This document shows, piece after piece, positions 43,093 through 51,813 of a stretch of DNA of 64,000 bases (position 1 is the first letter of the stretch; the number at the start of each line of letters is the position of its first letter). The notes beneath the pieces were generated by a model that worked only from the letters and a program-made list of their open reading frames with translations, did no database searches and had not been told where the DNA came from. The stretch is from Oscillospiraceae bacterium (GTDB lineage: Bacteria > Bacillota > Clostridia > Oscillospirales > Oscillospiraceae). The position numbers and the translations under genes are program-made. The DNA lies in NCBI GenBank assembly GCA_015067615.1, contig SVMD01000010.1, forward strand, positions 1-64,000. The letters run 5' to 3'.

Positions 43093-43117
43093 CCTGTTCA
43101 TTCTTGGTATCTAACAT
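43088..43117 (-). CDS. Cassette B micro-ORF 2 (MLDTKNEQE)
   Basis: 9 codons plus TGA, ribosome site GAGAGGTTAACC; stop codon lies in the terminator arm. Confidence 0.5.
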   Translation of the reverse strand: MLDTKNEQE

Positions 43118-43243
43118 CTTTTGGTTAACCTCTCTTTCTATGGATTTTCGGCTCCGGCTCATTCATGATGGCTTTTGATTGCAACGTCAAAATTCATAAT
43201 TTTTAGGAGGATTTTATAAGCCTTTGCCTATTGTTTTTGAAGT

Positions 43244-43255
43244 TTACCTGTACAT
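43244..43255 (-). CDS. Cassette B micro-ORF 1 (MYR-stop)
   Basis: ATG TAC AGG TAA after AAAGAGGTGATACCA, same as in A and C. Confidence 0.5.
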   Translation of the reverse strand: MYR

Positions 43256-43278
43256 TGGTATCACCTCTTTGTGTCTAT

Positions 43279-43307
43279 ATAGTAACTCCCTTTTCCCAAC
43301 TTTTCAA
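43279..43307 (-). promoter_or_regulatory. Cassette B leftward promoter
   Basis: TTGAAA (43302-43307), 17 bp, TACTAT (43279-43284). Confidence 0.7.
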
Positions 43308-43382
43308 GATGGAATGCTGTCCAAAAAGAACGGGGCCGATTCATGCATAGAGGAGAAATTGAATTTTGCAGACGAAAGACGA

Positions 43383-43411
43383 TTGACAGAAAAAGCCCAC
43401 TGTGGTATGCT
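43383..43411 (+). promoter_or_regulatory. Cassette B rightward promoter
   Basis: TTGACA (43383-43388), 17 bp, TATGCT (43406-43411). Confidence 0.8.
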
Positions 43412-43420
43412 GAATATGTT

Positions 43421-43448
43421 GGGGCGGTCGGAGGACTGTCCCGTTTTT
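43421..43448 (+). terminator. Cassette B leader hairpin close to +1
   Basis: GGGGCGGTC (43421-43429) / GACTGTCCC (43434-43442), 9 bp with G-U pairs, loop GGAG, then GTTTTT. Directly comparable to 38043 and to the def leader. Confidence 0.65.
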
Positions 43449-43466
43449 GCGTAAGGAGGGTGAACC

Positions 43467-44129
43467 ATGGAAGGCTTTCTGGAAACCATGCGGCGCTGGG
43501 TGGAAAAAGTGAAGGATATTCCCCTCCTCGGCGCCATGGCAGAGGATCTGGTGACTCTGGTGGAGCTTTTGACGGACTACCGCCGGGGCATCTACAAGAA
43601 TCTGCCCCGGGGCGTGCTGATTGCCGCGGTCATCGGTCTGGGCTACGCCCTGTGCCCCATTGACCTGATCCTGGACATCATCCCCTTCGCGGGCTACCTG
43701 GACGACGCGGCGATTTTGTTTTTGCTGCTGGACTTTTTCATCGCCCGGGATATCCTGCGCTACCGCCGCTGGAAAACGGAGCTTCAGGGCAGAGGCCTTC
43801 TGGCCCTCCGGGAAAACCAGTCCGCGGAAATCCGGCAGCAAATCGGCAAAAGCTGCCTGGCGGCGGCATTCCTGACAGAACATAAGCAGATCCGGCTGCT
43901 GCTGTGCGACCCTGGGGAAACCAAGGTGCCCCTGCGGTGCCGCAGCGTCCTGACGGACATTGCCGCGGAGCAGCTGAACGCCCTGGGTGTGGACACCTGG
44001 GAGGAGATCGGCAGCTTCTACACCGACCTGTTCCGGGATCCCCGGATCCCCTGGTCGAAGCTGGGTCCCCGGCCCTTCATGCCGGAGTATGATCCCCAGG
44101 CAAAGACCGACGATTTTGTGATCATCTGA
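43467..44129 (+). CDS. DUF1232 domain membrane protein
   Basis: 220 aa. Central helix pair with the DUF1232 motif ALCPIDLILDIIPFAGYLDD (about 65-84); the rest is soluble. YkvA-like proteins of this kind have no known activity. AAGGAGGG precedes the ATG. Transcribed from cassette B, past its leader hairpin; the MATE gene follows by 17 bp and is probably cotranscribed. Confidence 0.85.
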   Translation: MEGFLETMRRWVEKVKDIPLLGAMAEDLVTLVELLTDYRRGIYKNLPRGVLIAAVIGLGYALCPIDLILDIIPFAGYLDDAAILFLLLDFFIARDILRYRRWKTELQGRGLLALRENQSAEIRQQIGKSCLAAAFLTEHKQIRLLLCDPGETKVPLRCRSVLTDIAAEQLNALGVDTWEEIGSFYTDLFRDPRIPWSKLGPRPFMPEYDPQAKTDDFVII

Positions 44130-44146
44130 GAAAGAAGGCATTTTTC

Positions 44147-45508
44147 GTGGCAAAAAACGACTTTTCCCAGGGAAAAATGTGGAAAAATATTCTGAACCAG
44201 GCCATTCCCCTGACGGTGGCCCAGGCGGTGCAGGTTTTATACAATGTGGTGGACCGAATCTACTTAGGCCATCTGCCCGGGGCTTCCAGTCTGGCCCTCA
44301 CCGGCGTGGGTCTGATCTTCCCCATCGTGGCGCTGGTAACGGCCTTCGGCAATCTCTTCGCCACCGGCGGCACCCCCCTGTGCTCCATCGCCCGGGGCGC
44401 GGGAGAACAGGAACGGGCGGAAAAGATCATGAACAACACCTTTTCCATGCTGGTCCTTTCCGGTCTGATCCTGACGGTGGCAGGCTACTGCTTCCGCAGG
44501 CCCATCCTCTACCTCTTCGGCGCCGGTGACGAGACCTACCCCTACGCCGACGCCTACCTGACGGTATATCTGGCGGGCACCGTCTGTGCCATGGTGTCCA
44601 CGGGCATGAACGGCTTCATCAACGCCCAGGGCTTCCCCAAAGTCGGCATGCTGACCATCATTCTGGGCGCGGTGCTGAATGTAATTCTGGACCCCATCTT
44701 CATTTTTGTGCTGGACATGGGCGTCCGGGGTGCCGCCACCGCCACCATCATCTCCCAGACTGTGTCCTGCCTGTGGGTGCTGCGGTTCCTGACGGGCAGA
44801 AAGGCCATTCTGACCCTGAAGCCCCGGCTCATGCGGCCGGAAGGAAAGCTCTTAAAGGAGATCGTGGGGCTGGGTATCCCCGGCTTCATCATGGCGGGCA
44901 CCAACTGTCTGGTCCAGGTGACCTGCAACGCCACCCTGAAAATCTACGGCGGCGACACCTACATCGGCGTCATGACCGTCATCAACTCCGTCCGGGAGAT
45001 CTTCTCCATCCCGGTGTCCGGCCTGACCCACGGCGCCCAGCCGGTGATCAGCTTCAACTACGGTGCCCGGCAGTACCGCCGGGTGAAAAGCGGCATCCTG
45101 TTCATTTCCATTCTGGGTGCGGCCTTCACGGCAATTTGCTGGGCCCTGGTGCTGATCTTCCCGGAACAGCTGCTCAGGCTATTCACCACCGACGAAAATC
45201 TGGTGCAGCTGGGCATCCGGTCCATGCACATCTATTTCTTCGGCTTCGTGTTCATGTCGCTGCAGTTCGCGGGCCAGTCCACCTTCACAGCCCTGGGCAA
45301 GGCAAAGCAGGCGGTATTCTTCTCCCTGCTGCGCAAGGCCTTCATCGTCTTCCCCCTGACGCTGCTGCTGCCCAAGTGGTTCGCCGTGGACGGCGTGTTC
45401 CTGGCAGAGCCCATCAGTAATCTCATCGGCGGCGTGGCCTGCTTCGCCACCATGGCCGCCACCATCTTCCCCATGCTGAAGCGGGAGGAACAGAAATTGG
45501 CCCATTGA
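44147..45508 (+). CDS. MATE family efflux transporter (second)
   Basis: 453 aa, 12 helices. N-terminus KNILNQAIPLTVAQAVQVLY and FATGGTPLCSIARGAG; C-terminal half GLTHGAQPVISFNYGARQ is a strong MATE mark. GTG start at 44147 with GAAAGAAGG upstream. Different subfamily from the MarR-linked one. Confidence 0.9.
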   Translation: MAKNDFSQGKMWKNILNQAIPLTVAQAVQVLYNVVDRIYLGHLPGASSLALTGVGLIFPIVALVTAFGNLFATGGTPLCSIARGAGEQERAEKIMNNTFSMLVLSGLILTVAGYCFRRPILYLFGAGDETYPYADAYLTVYLAGTVCAMVSTGMNGFINAQGFPKVGMLTIILGAVLNVILDPIFIFVLDMGVRGAATATIISQTVSCLWVLRFLTGRKAILTLKPRLMRPEGKLLKEIVGLGIPGFIMAGTNCLVQVTCNATLKIYGGDTYIGVMTVINSVREIFSIPVSGLTHGAQPVISFNYGARQYRRVKSGILFISILGAAFTAICWALVLIFPEQLLRLFTTDENLVQLGIRSMHIYFFGFVFMSLQFAGQSTFTALGKAKQAVFFSLLRKAFIVFPLTLLLPKWFAVDGVFLAEPISNLIGGVACFATMAATIFPMLKREEQKLAH

Positions 45509-45516
45509 TACACTTC

Positions 45517-45547
45517 ACCCCGCCCGGGAGTCCCGGGCGGGGTATTT
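45517..45547. terminator. Bidirectional terminator
   Basis: ACCCCGCCCGGGA (45517-45529) / TCCCGGGCGGGGT (45531-45543), then ATTTG. Separates the convergent MATE and methyltransferase genes. Confidence 0.75.
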
Positions 45548-45548
45548 G

Positions 45549-46319
45549 TTATGCGTATTCATAAAGCCGGTAGATGCTTTTGGCCATCTTTCCGGCGAAC
45601 ATCAGGCGGAAAAAGCCCTGCTCACGCTTCGGCAGCTCCGAGATCATGGATTCCGGGATCAGGTCATGCTCTTTTGCGAAACGCAGTCCGGTGCCCTGTT
45701 CCAGTTCCCTGGGGTCATCGAAGCCATAAACCTCCGTCACGCCCACGTCGTTGATGGGATTCTTGTATTTTGTGGCTTTGGCGGCAAATACCGTGTAGGC
45801 ATCCAGCAGCAGCTTCACTTCTGAAAAATGTTCGGTGAGCTTTTTCAGAAGGTCCAGCCGTTCCTCGCCGGTTAAGTACATGCTGACGCCCTCCATCACC
45901 ACAAGGGCTTTGCCCCCGGTGGGGATATCCCTCAGCCAGTCTGACCGCAGGTCGGCACCCAGCATATGATACCGGTCCGATTGGGCAAAATAGTGCTTTC
46001 GTTCGTCGATCACCGCCGGGAAATCCACGTCATACCACTGATTTTCGCAGGCTACCCGGCTGCAGCGGCTGTCCAGACCGCAGCCTAAGTGCAGCACCAC
46101 CGCATCAGGCGTCAGATTTGCCCGGAGCCAGTTGTCGAACACCGCCGAACGCATGCCCATGTTGTAGGCCAGCCATTTGGAGGCAGCCTTTCCTTTCAGG
46201 GAAAAGCCTGCTGCGTCCCAGATGGCTTCCGCATCGGGATCGTGCAGGAGAATCCCCCTTTTGCTCACATAGGCTTTGCCGTAAAGGGGAATATACAGGG
46301 TCTTATTCACATTGTCCAT
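45549..46319 (-). CDS. Class I SAM-dependent methyltransferase (LCM-like)
   Basis: 256 aa. SAM-binding motif VVLHLGCGLDSRCSR (about 84-98), acidic ligand site YDVDFPAVIDER, and KALVVMEGVSMYLTGEERL. Related to leucine carboxyl methyltransferases and polyketide-synthesis methyltransferases; substrate unknown. ATG at 46319 with AAAGGAGG; the longer frame upstream runs into the ABC-F promoter. Confidence 0.85.
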   Translation of the reverse strand: MDNVNKTLYIPLYGKAYVSKRGILLHDPDAEAIWDAAGFSLKGKAASKWLAYNMGMRSAVFDNWLRANLTPDAVVLHLGCGLDSRCSRVACENQWYDVDFPAVIDERKHYFAQSDRYHMLGADLRSDWLRDIPTGGKALVVMEGVSMYLTGEERLDLLKKLTEHFSEVKLLLDAYTVFAAKATKYKNPINDVGVTEVYGFDDPRELEQGTGLRFAKEHDLIPESMISELPKREQGFFRLMFAGKMAKSIYRLYEYA

Positions 46320-46425
46320 GGAATCGCCTCCTTTTTGACTATCATAGCATCTTCCGGGAGAAAAAGCTATACAAACCGGGTATTCTTGTGATAGAATAGG
46401 CAGAAATCCATCCCCGGAGGCAAGT

Positions 46426-48198
46426 ATGTTACTATCGGCAGAGCAGCTTTCCATCAACTTCGGCTCCCGCCAGCTGCTGGAAAAGGTGAATTTCTACTTA
46501 AATGAAAATGACAAGGTGGGCATCATCGGCATCAACGGCACCGGAAAGTCCACCTTTCTGAAAGTTCTGGCAGGCTTTCTGGAGCCCGACGGGGGCAAGA
46601 TCACCCGCAACCCCAACGTCCAGATCAGCTATCTGTCCCAGAATCCCCAGATGGAGGACAGCGCCACCATTTTGGAGCAGGTGTTCCTCCACTTCCCGGC
46701 GGAGTTCCGGGAACTGAATGAATATGAGGCCAAATCCATGCTGACCAGACTGGGCTTTACGGACTTTTCTCAGAAGGTGGGCACCCTCTCCGGCGGCCAG
46801 CGCAAGCGCATTGCATTGGTTGCCGCCCTGGTGCATCCGGCGGACGTGCTGATCCTGGACGAGCCCACCAACCATTTAGACAGCCAGATGGTTTCCTGGC
46901 TGGAGGACTGGCTCCGCTCCTTCCGGGGCGGCCTGATCATGGTCACCCACGACCGGTACTTCCTGGAGCGGGTGGTGAACCACATCACGGAGCTTTCCCG
47001 GGGCAAGCTCTATCACTACGAAGCCAACTACTCCAAATATCTGGAACTGAAGACCCTCCGGGAGGAGATGGCAGAGGCCAGCGAGCGCAAGCGGCAGAGC
47101 ATCCTGCGCACCGAGCGGGAGTGGATCATGCGGGGCTGCAAGGCCCGGACCACCAAGAGCAAGGACCGGATCGAGCGGTATGAGAATCTCCTCAACCAGG
47201 ATGCTCCGGAGACTGACGACACGGTGCAGCTCTCCGCCGCTTCCAGCCGCTTAGGCCGCAAGATCATCGAGCTCCACGGCGTGTCCAAGTCCTTTGACGG
47301 ACGTCCCATTATCCGCAATTTTTCCTATAACCTGCTGCGTACCGACCGGATCGGCATCGTGGGCCGCAACGGCGCGGGCAAGTCCACATTGCTCCACCTG
47401 GCGGCCGGGGAGCTGCTGCCGGACAGCGGCAGTGTGGAGCAGGGCACCACGGTGAAAATCGGCCACTTCTCCCAGGAGGGCCGAGAGCTGGACTTGAATC
47501 AGCGGGTGTACGACTTCATTCACGAGATCGCGGCGGAAGTGAAAACCTCCGAGGGCATCTTCACCGCCAAGCAGATGATGGAGCGGTTCCTCTTCCCTTC
47601 CGATTTGCAGAGCGTGCCCATCGGGCGGCTCTCCGGCGGCGAGCGGCGGCGGCTTTACCTGCTTTCCGTGCTGATGGCGGCGCCCAACGTACTGCTGCTG
47701 GACGAGCCCACCAACGACCTGGACGTGATGACCCTGTCCATTTTGGAGGACTATTTACAGTCCTTCCCGGGCCCCATCCTCACAGTGTCCCATGACCGGT
47801 TCCTGCTGGACAAGCTGGCGGAAACCATTTTCGAGGTGAAGGGTGACGGCAATGTGGAAGTTTTCACCGGCAACTGGAGCGACTGGAACGCCAAGCGCCG
47901 CCGGGAGGAGGCCCCCAAAGCCGAAAAGCCCAGGGCAGTCCAGGAGCGGCCCAAAGAGAAGAAGCTGAAATTCTCCTTCAAGGAGGAGCGGGAATTTGCC
48001 ACCATCGACGAGGATATTGCCGCACTGGAGGCAGCTATCGAGGAAAACCAGGCCCAGCAGGGACTCTGCGGCAGCGATTACGTGAAGCTGCAGGAATTAC
48101 AGGACCAGCTGACCGACCTGGAAGCCCAGCTGGAATACAAGACCGAACGGTGGATGTACCTGACGGAGCTGAAGGAAAAAATCGACGCCCAAAAGTAA
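46426..48198 (+). CDS. ABC-F family ATPase, Uup-like
   Basis: 590 aa, two ABC domains (GINGTGKST, LSGGQRKR, LILDEPTNHLD; GRNGAGKST, LSGGERRR, LLDEPTNDLD) and a C-terminal coiled coil (about 515-590) that marks the Uup branch, linked to ribosome or DNA-structure maintenance. No membrane domain. CGGAGG 6 bases before the ATG; TGTGA-TAGAAT (46392-46397) is a likely extended -10. Confidence 0.92.
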   Translation: MLLSAEQLSINFGSRQLLEKVNFYLNENDKVGIIGINGTGKSTFLKVLAGFLEPDGGKITRNPNVQISYLSQNPQMEDSATILEQVFLHFPAEFRELNEYEAKSMLTRLGFTDFSQKVGTLSGGQRKRIALVAALVHPADVLILDEPTNHLDSQMVSWLEDWLRSFRGGLIMVTHDRYFLERVVNHITELSRGKLYHYEANYSKYLELKTLREEMAEASERKRQSILRTEREWIMRGCKARTTKSKDRIERYENLLNQDAPETDDTVQLSAASSRLGRKIIELHGVSKSFDGRPIIRNFSYNLLRTDRIGIVGRNGAGKSTLLHLAAGELLPDSGSVEQGTTVKIGHFSQEGRELDLNQRVYDFIHEIAAEVKTSEGIFTAKQMMERFLFPSDLQSVPIGRLSGGERRRLYLLSVLMAAPNVLLLDEPTNDLDVMTLSILEDYLQSFPGPILTVSHDRFLLDKLAETIFEVKGDGNVEVFTGNWSDWNAKRRREEAPKAEKPRAVQERPKEKKLKFSFKEEREFATIDEDIAALEAAIEENQAQQGLCGSDYVKLQELQDQLTDLEAQLEYKTERWMYLTELKEKIDAQK

Positions 48199-48210
48199 CC
48201 CGGTTTTTTC

Positions 48211-48238
48211 TTGACAAACAAGTGATTTCCGCTATAAT
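48211..48238 (+). promoter_or_regulatory. thiT promoter
   Basis: TTGACA (48211-48216), 16 bp, TATAAT (48233-48238). Confidence 0.85.
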
Positions 48239-48262
48239 AATCTCAGACCGCAAGCAAAATAA

Positions 48263-48362
48263 GTCTTCGGGGGGCCGGATGCATCCGGCTGAGAGTGGAC
48301 TGAAGTAGTCCTGACCCGTGAACCTGATACGGCTAATACCGTCGGAGGGAAAGATGCACAAA
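48263..48362 (+). promoter_or_regulatory. TPP riboswitch
   Basis: Conserved THI-box blocks: GGGGGGCCGGATGC, GGCTGAGAGT, GACCCGTGAACCTGATACGG, TAATACCGTCGGAGGGAA. Binds thiamin pyrophosphate. Confidence 0.95.
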
Positions 48363-48379
48363 TGGGAATCTCTTTCGAG

Positions 48380-48416
48380 ACCGCATTGCACCTGGACGGA
48401 TTGCAATGCGGTTTTT
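48380..48416 (+). terminator. TPP riboswitch terminator
   Basis: ACCGCATTGCA (48380-48390) / TGCAATGCGGT (48402-48412), then TTTTT. Confidence 0.85.
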
Positions 48417-48437
48417 CATTTTGAAAGGAGAATTTCC

Positions 48438-49091
48438 ATGCAAACCAAAACCAAACGCTTAACCGAATCCGCAATGCTGCTGGCTGTTGCCATCGTCCTG
48501 GAGCTGTTCAGCAAAATGTTCATCCCGGAGATGCCCTTCGGCGGCCAGGTGACCCTGGTGTCCATGCTGCCCGTTGTGCTGATCTCCTACCGCCACGGCG
48601 TCAAGTGGGGCCTGGTGGCAGGTCTGGGCTACGCCCTGATTGAAATGCTCATCGGCGCCCGGACCGTGGCCGCTGCCTTCCAGCCCGGCTACTTTGGTGA
48701 CGGCACCATGCTCGTCAACGCTCTGATCATGTGTGTGCTGGACTACCTGGTGGCCTTCACCGTGCTGGGTCTGGGCGGTATGTTCCGGGATAAGATCAAG
48801 GCCCCCGGCGCCGCCCTGGCTCTGGGCAGCGTGGTAGCCCTGGGCGCCCGGTATGTGTCCCACATCGCCTCCGGCTACATCCTCTTCTCCGGCTGGGCCG
48901 AGTGGTTCTTCACCCAGGAGGGCTTCCCCGCCTGGGGCGCTACCCTGGTGGAATCCTTAAGTCCCAACATGCTGGGCTTTGTGTACAGCCTGGTGTACAA
49001 CGGCATGTACATGGTGCCGGAGATCATCCTCACCGCCATTGTGTCCATGTTCCTGGCCCGGGCAAAGGGCATCGTGACCAAGGTCAGCTGA
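48438..49091 (+). CDS. thiT: Energy-coupled thiamine transporter ThiT
   Basis: 217 aa, six membrane helices; S component of an ECF transporter for thiamine. N-terminal TESAMLLAVAIVLELFSKMF and SMLPVVLISYRHGVKWGLVA are typical. The TPP riboswitch directly upstream confirms the substrate. No EcfAA'T nearby. ATG at 48438 after AAAGGAG; the frame upstream is riboswitch RNA. Confidence 0.95.
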   Translation: MQTKTKRLTESAMLLAVAIVLELFSKMFIPEMPFGGQVTLVSMLPVVLISYRHGVKWGLVAGLGYALIEMLIGARTVAAAFQPGYFGDGTMLVNALIMCVLDYLVAFTVLGLGGMFRDKIKAPGAALALGSVVALGARYVSHIASGYILFSGWAEWFFTQEGFPAWGATLVESLSPNMLGFVYSLVYNGMYMVPEIILTAIVSMFLARAKGIVTKVS

Positions 49092-49111
49092 TGCTGGCAG
49101 TGCAATAATGC

Positions 49112-49374
49112 GATAAATTATCCTTTGCGTCAGCACCATTTCGTAGGGCGGGCTCATGAGCCCGCCGACCAGGTAACGAAACTGCCTGGCGAAACTGGAT
49201 GCTATATCCAGGATTTCTGCGTAAAAGCATGCAGTTCAGTCGAATTGGTGCTTCGGCGGGGTGGTGCTCCGCGCAGCGAATCAAGAATAATTGATTGCCC
49301 GTGGCAATCACACCACAATGAAATGACCCCGCCCTACAAAGTGTATGGAAATCCTACGCTAAACGATCATTTAC
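49112..49374. repeat. TIR repeat copy 12 (flat-arm class) with nested insertion
   Basis: GATAAATTATCCTTTG ... TAAACGATCATTTA. Interior GTAGGGCGGGCTCATGAGCC, paired near the other end with TGACCCCGCCCTAC; the second arm is split by the element at 49262-49322. Confidence 0.88.
49262..49322. repeat. Nested hairpin element, copy b
   Basis: Begins TGGTGCTCCGCGCAGCGAAT, has hairpin TGATTGCC-CGT-GGCAATCA and ends CACCACAATGAAA. Inserted in the GGGGTCATGACCCC arm, compared with repeat copy 4. Confidence 0.8.
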
Positions 49375-49401
49375 CTGAAAAACCTCCTAAAGTACAAAAG
49401 G

Positions 49402-49431
49402 AAGCGCCTGTCCCCACGGGGACAGGCGCTT
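49402..49431 (-). terminator. Terminator overlapping the 49430 gene end
   Basis: AAGCGCCTGTCCCC (49402-49415) / GGGGACAGGCGCTT (49418-49431), then CCTTTTG on the minus strand; it includes the stop codon. Confidence 0.8.
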
Positions 49432-49825
49432 ATGCTGCCAGTGAAATAAACATATACACGAAAGCACTTGCAAGCAGGACGAAAGCGAGCAGCCACTCCA
49501 CCGTGCAGGTAAACTGATCGATGTAGGCCCGCCGGGGGGAAATCTTCAGGTACACCACAGTCACTTTCCGGAGCACCATTCGCCGGGGCTGTCGGCGCAT
49601 GCCGGTGATTTTGTAGGTCTTTCCATTCACCTGATAGGTGTAGATATAGTCTGTGAGATTCTTGACCACGCCATGCCGTGTGGCGACGTTTTTGCTTGTG
49701 TGGCATTTGGTCAGGGTACCTACGGCAGTGCCCAGGTGGTCGGGATTCCGGGACCATACCGCCAGAAACAAAAACCACAGCCCTGGAATCAGCATTGCCA
49801 GGGCGGCAAAGGAAAGAACATTCAT
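49430..49825 (-). CDS. DUF3592-like membrane protein
   Basis: 131 aa. One helix at each end (about 3-25 and 110-130) and a beta-rich middle with TYQVNGKTYKITG and VTVVYLKISPRRAYI, the layout of DUF3592 proteins. Function unknown. ATG at 49825, AGGAGG upstream. Confidence 0.7.
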   Translation of the reverse strand: MNVLSFAALAMLIPGLWFLFLAVWSRNPDHLGTAVGTLTKCHTSKNVATRHGVVKNLTDYIYTYQVNGKTYKITGMRRQPRRMVLRKVTVVYLKISPRRAYIDQFTCTVEWLLAFVLLASAFVYMFISLAA

Positions 49826-49875
49826 CAAACCGCCTCCTTTTTCCTGATTTTACGGCATTTCGGCACCAATTGCAA

Positions 49876-49908
49876 GAAAAAAGCGGTGCATCCGAAAGGA
49901 TGCACCGC
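49876..49908 (-). terminator. PPi-PFK terminator
   Basis: GCGGTGCATCC (49883-49893) / GGATGCACCGC (49898-49908), then TTTTTT on the minus strand. Confidence 0.9.
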
Positions 49909-49923
49909 AATGAATAGGCGTGA

Positions 49924-51582
49924 TTAGGCCTTTTCCAGAGCCAGGGTACGGGTGGTCAGGTCGCAGACCTCGGTGGGGCCATAGTACTGGATGGCACCGG
50001 GGTACAGGTAAGCGGTCTCAACAGCCCACTCAGCGCGATGCTCGGCGAAGAACTTGAAGGGAGCGCCCTCCAGCTCAACCAGAGCCTTGCGGATAACGGG
50101 CTTGTCGGCGCCGTGACGGCGCTCGATGTTCATCATCTTGGTGATGGGCATACCGCCGGCGACCCACTCCTCAGCGGGCTTACTGAGGTTGGAAACCTTG
50201 GACAGGTAGCCGGTGTAGCCGTACTGGATCAGCATAGCGGCGTTGTAGCCCAGGGAGTAGCAGTAGTCAGCATCGAAGTTGGAGGGGAATGCGCAGCGGC
50301 CTTCGTAGCCCAGGAAGTGATGCAGGGCGGAGAACTTGCCGTTGTAGGTGCCGGCGGCCTTGCGGGCGGCCAGATTGTCCTTGACCAGAGCGGAGAACAG
50401 CTTCTCGGACTCGATCAGGGAGACCTGAACGTTACCATGGGGGTCACGCTCCAGGAACAGCTGCTGCTGAATGTTCTCGGGCAGGATGTCGAAGACGCCG
50501 AAGGAGGCCTCAGTCAGACCGGCCTTGATGAAGGCGTACTTGTCAGCCCAGGTGGGCAGGGCGTTGAAGGCATCAGCCTTGGCGCCGGCCAGCAGCTCGT
50601 TGATCTCGGCGATCAGCACGGAGAACTCAGGAACGAACTCGACAATGCCCTCGGGGATGATGGCAACGCCGAAGTTCCAGCCCTTGGCAGCGCGGGCAGC
50701 CACGGAATCCGCGATCTGGTCAGCAACCTGAGCCAGGGACATCTTCTTGGCGGCAACTTCTTCGCCCACCAGGCAGATGTTGGGCTGGGTCTCCAGAGCG
50801 CACTCCAGAGCCACATGGGAAGCGGAGCGGCCCATGACCTTGATGAAGTGCCAGTACTTCTTGGCAGAGTTGGCGTCACGCTGGATGTTGCCGATGATCT
50901 CGGAGTAGGTCTTGGTGGCGGTGTCGAAGCCGAAGGAGCACTCGATGTCCTCGTTCTTCAGGTCGCCGTCGATGGTCTTGGGGCAGCCGATGACCTGGAT
51001 GCCGGTATTGTGGGCAGCGCAGTACTCAGCCAGCACAGCGGCGTTGGTGTTGGAGTCGTCGCCGCCGATGATGACCAGGGCGTTGACGCCGTGCTTCTTG
51101 CAGTTCTCAACCACAACGGCGAACTGCTCCTGGGTCTCCAGCTTGGTACGGCCGGAACCGATGATATCGAAGCCGCCGGTGTTGCGGTAGGCGTTGATGT
51201 AGTCGTCCTCGAAGACGATGAAGTCGTTGTCCAGCAGACCGGAGGGGCCGCCCTTGAAGCCGATGAGGACGTTCTCGGGGTTGATGGCCTTCAGTGAGTC
51301 ATACAGGCCGGAAACCACGTTGTGGCCGCCGGGAGCCTGGCCGCCGGAGAGGATGACGCCAACGGTGAGCTTCTTGGCTTCGGAAGTATTCTGACCCTTC
51401 TCGAAGATGATCTCATTCTTGCCGTAGGTGTTGGGGAACAGAGCCTGGATCTTCTCCTGGTCGGCAACGGACTGGGTGGGGCCGCCGTTCTTGACGCAGA
51501 TTTCGCTGATGCCGTTTCTCAGCATGCCGGGCAGCTTGGGCTGATAGGCATATCTTGCGACCTGCAGGGGGGACAGTTTCAT
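49924..51582 (-). CDS. Diphosphate-fructose-6-phosphate 1-phosphotransferase (PPi-PFK, long type)
   Basis: 552 aa, the long clade of PFKs (about 550 aa). PPi use is indicated by GGDDSNTNA, where the residue after GGD is Asp, and by PKTIDGDL. Also [14 protein letters not shown] near 75 and [11 protein letters not shown]. It phosphorylates fructose-6-phosphate reversibly with pyrophosphate, saving ATP. Start [13 protein letters not shown] at 51582 with AAGGAG. Divergent from fba over 231 bp. Confidence 0.93.
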   Translation of the reverse strand: MKLSPLQVARYAYQPKLPGMLRNGISEICVKNGGPTQSVADQEKIQALFPNTYGKNEIIFEKGQNTSEAKKLTVGVILSGGQAPGGHNVVSGLYDSLKAINPENVLIGFKGGPSGLLDNDFIVFEDDYINAYRNTGGFDIIGSGRTKLETQEQFAVVVENCKKHGVNALVIIGGDDSNTNAAVLAEYCAAHNTGIQVIGCPKTIDGDLKNEDIECSFGFDTATKTYSEIIGNIQRDANSAKKYWHFIKVMGRSASHVALECALETQPNICLVGEEVAAKKMSLAQVADQIADSVAARAAKGWNFGVAIIPEGIVEFVPEFSVLIAEINELLAGAKADAFNALPTWADKYAFIKAGLTEASFGVFDILPENIQQQLFLERDPHGNVQVSLIESEKLFSALVKDNLAARKAAGTYNGKFSALHHFLGYEGRCAFPSNFDADYCYSLGYNAAMLIQYGYTGYLSKVSNLSKPAEEWVAGGMPITKMMNIERRHGADKPVIRKALVELEGAPFKFFAEHRAEWAVETAYLYPGAIQYYGPTEVCDLTTRTLALEKA

Positions 51583-51724
51583 ATGAAAACACTCCTTATT
51601 TGAATTTGGGGAATATACAACAAATTTATTATACGTCATTTCCCTGCAAACGTAAATAGGCATTTGCGACAATTTTGTAAAAAATAGAACTGTTCAGCCG
51701 CCAAAAGCCGGGCAAAATTTAGGA

Positions 51725-51752
51725 TTGAAAAGCAGGAAATATGTGCTATAAT
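51725..51752 (+). promoter_or_regulatory. fba promoter
   Basis: TTGAAA (51725-51730), 16 bp, TATAAT (51747-51752), extended TGTGC. Confidence 0.8.
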
Positions 51753-51813
51753 ATATCTGACAAACTGCGGATAATATTTTTTATCTGCTGAATTAAGAAA
51801 GGAATGATTCCCA

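Larger units (their letters stand above)
43035..43278 (-). ncRNA. Transcript of divergent cassette B
   Basis: Predicted about 240 nt RNA, same order as cassette A: invariant MYR leader, 126 nt spacer, GAGAGGTTAACC with micro-ORF 2, terminator. The spacer shares little with cassette A. Confidence 0.6.

Noticed and set aside
50038..51297. 419-codon plus-strand frame opposite the PPi-PFK gene
   Set aside because: Shadow caused by codon bias; low-complexity Gly/Leu/Asp composition and no family motif.
51583..51724. Further regulatory RNA between PPi-PFK and fba
   Set aside because: AT-rich with no convincing hairpin besides the fba promoter.
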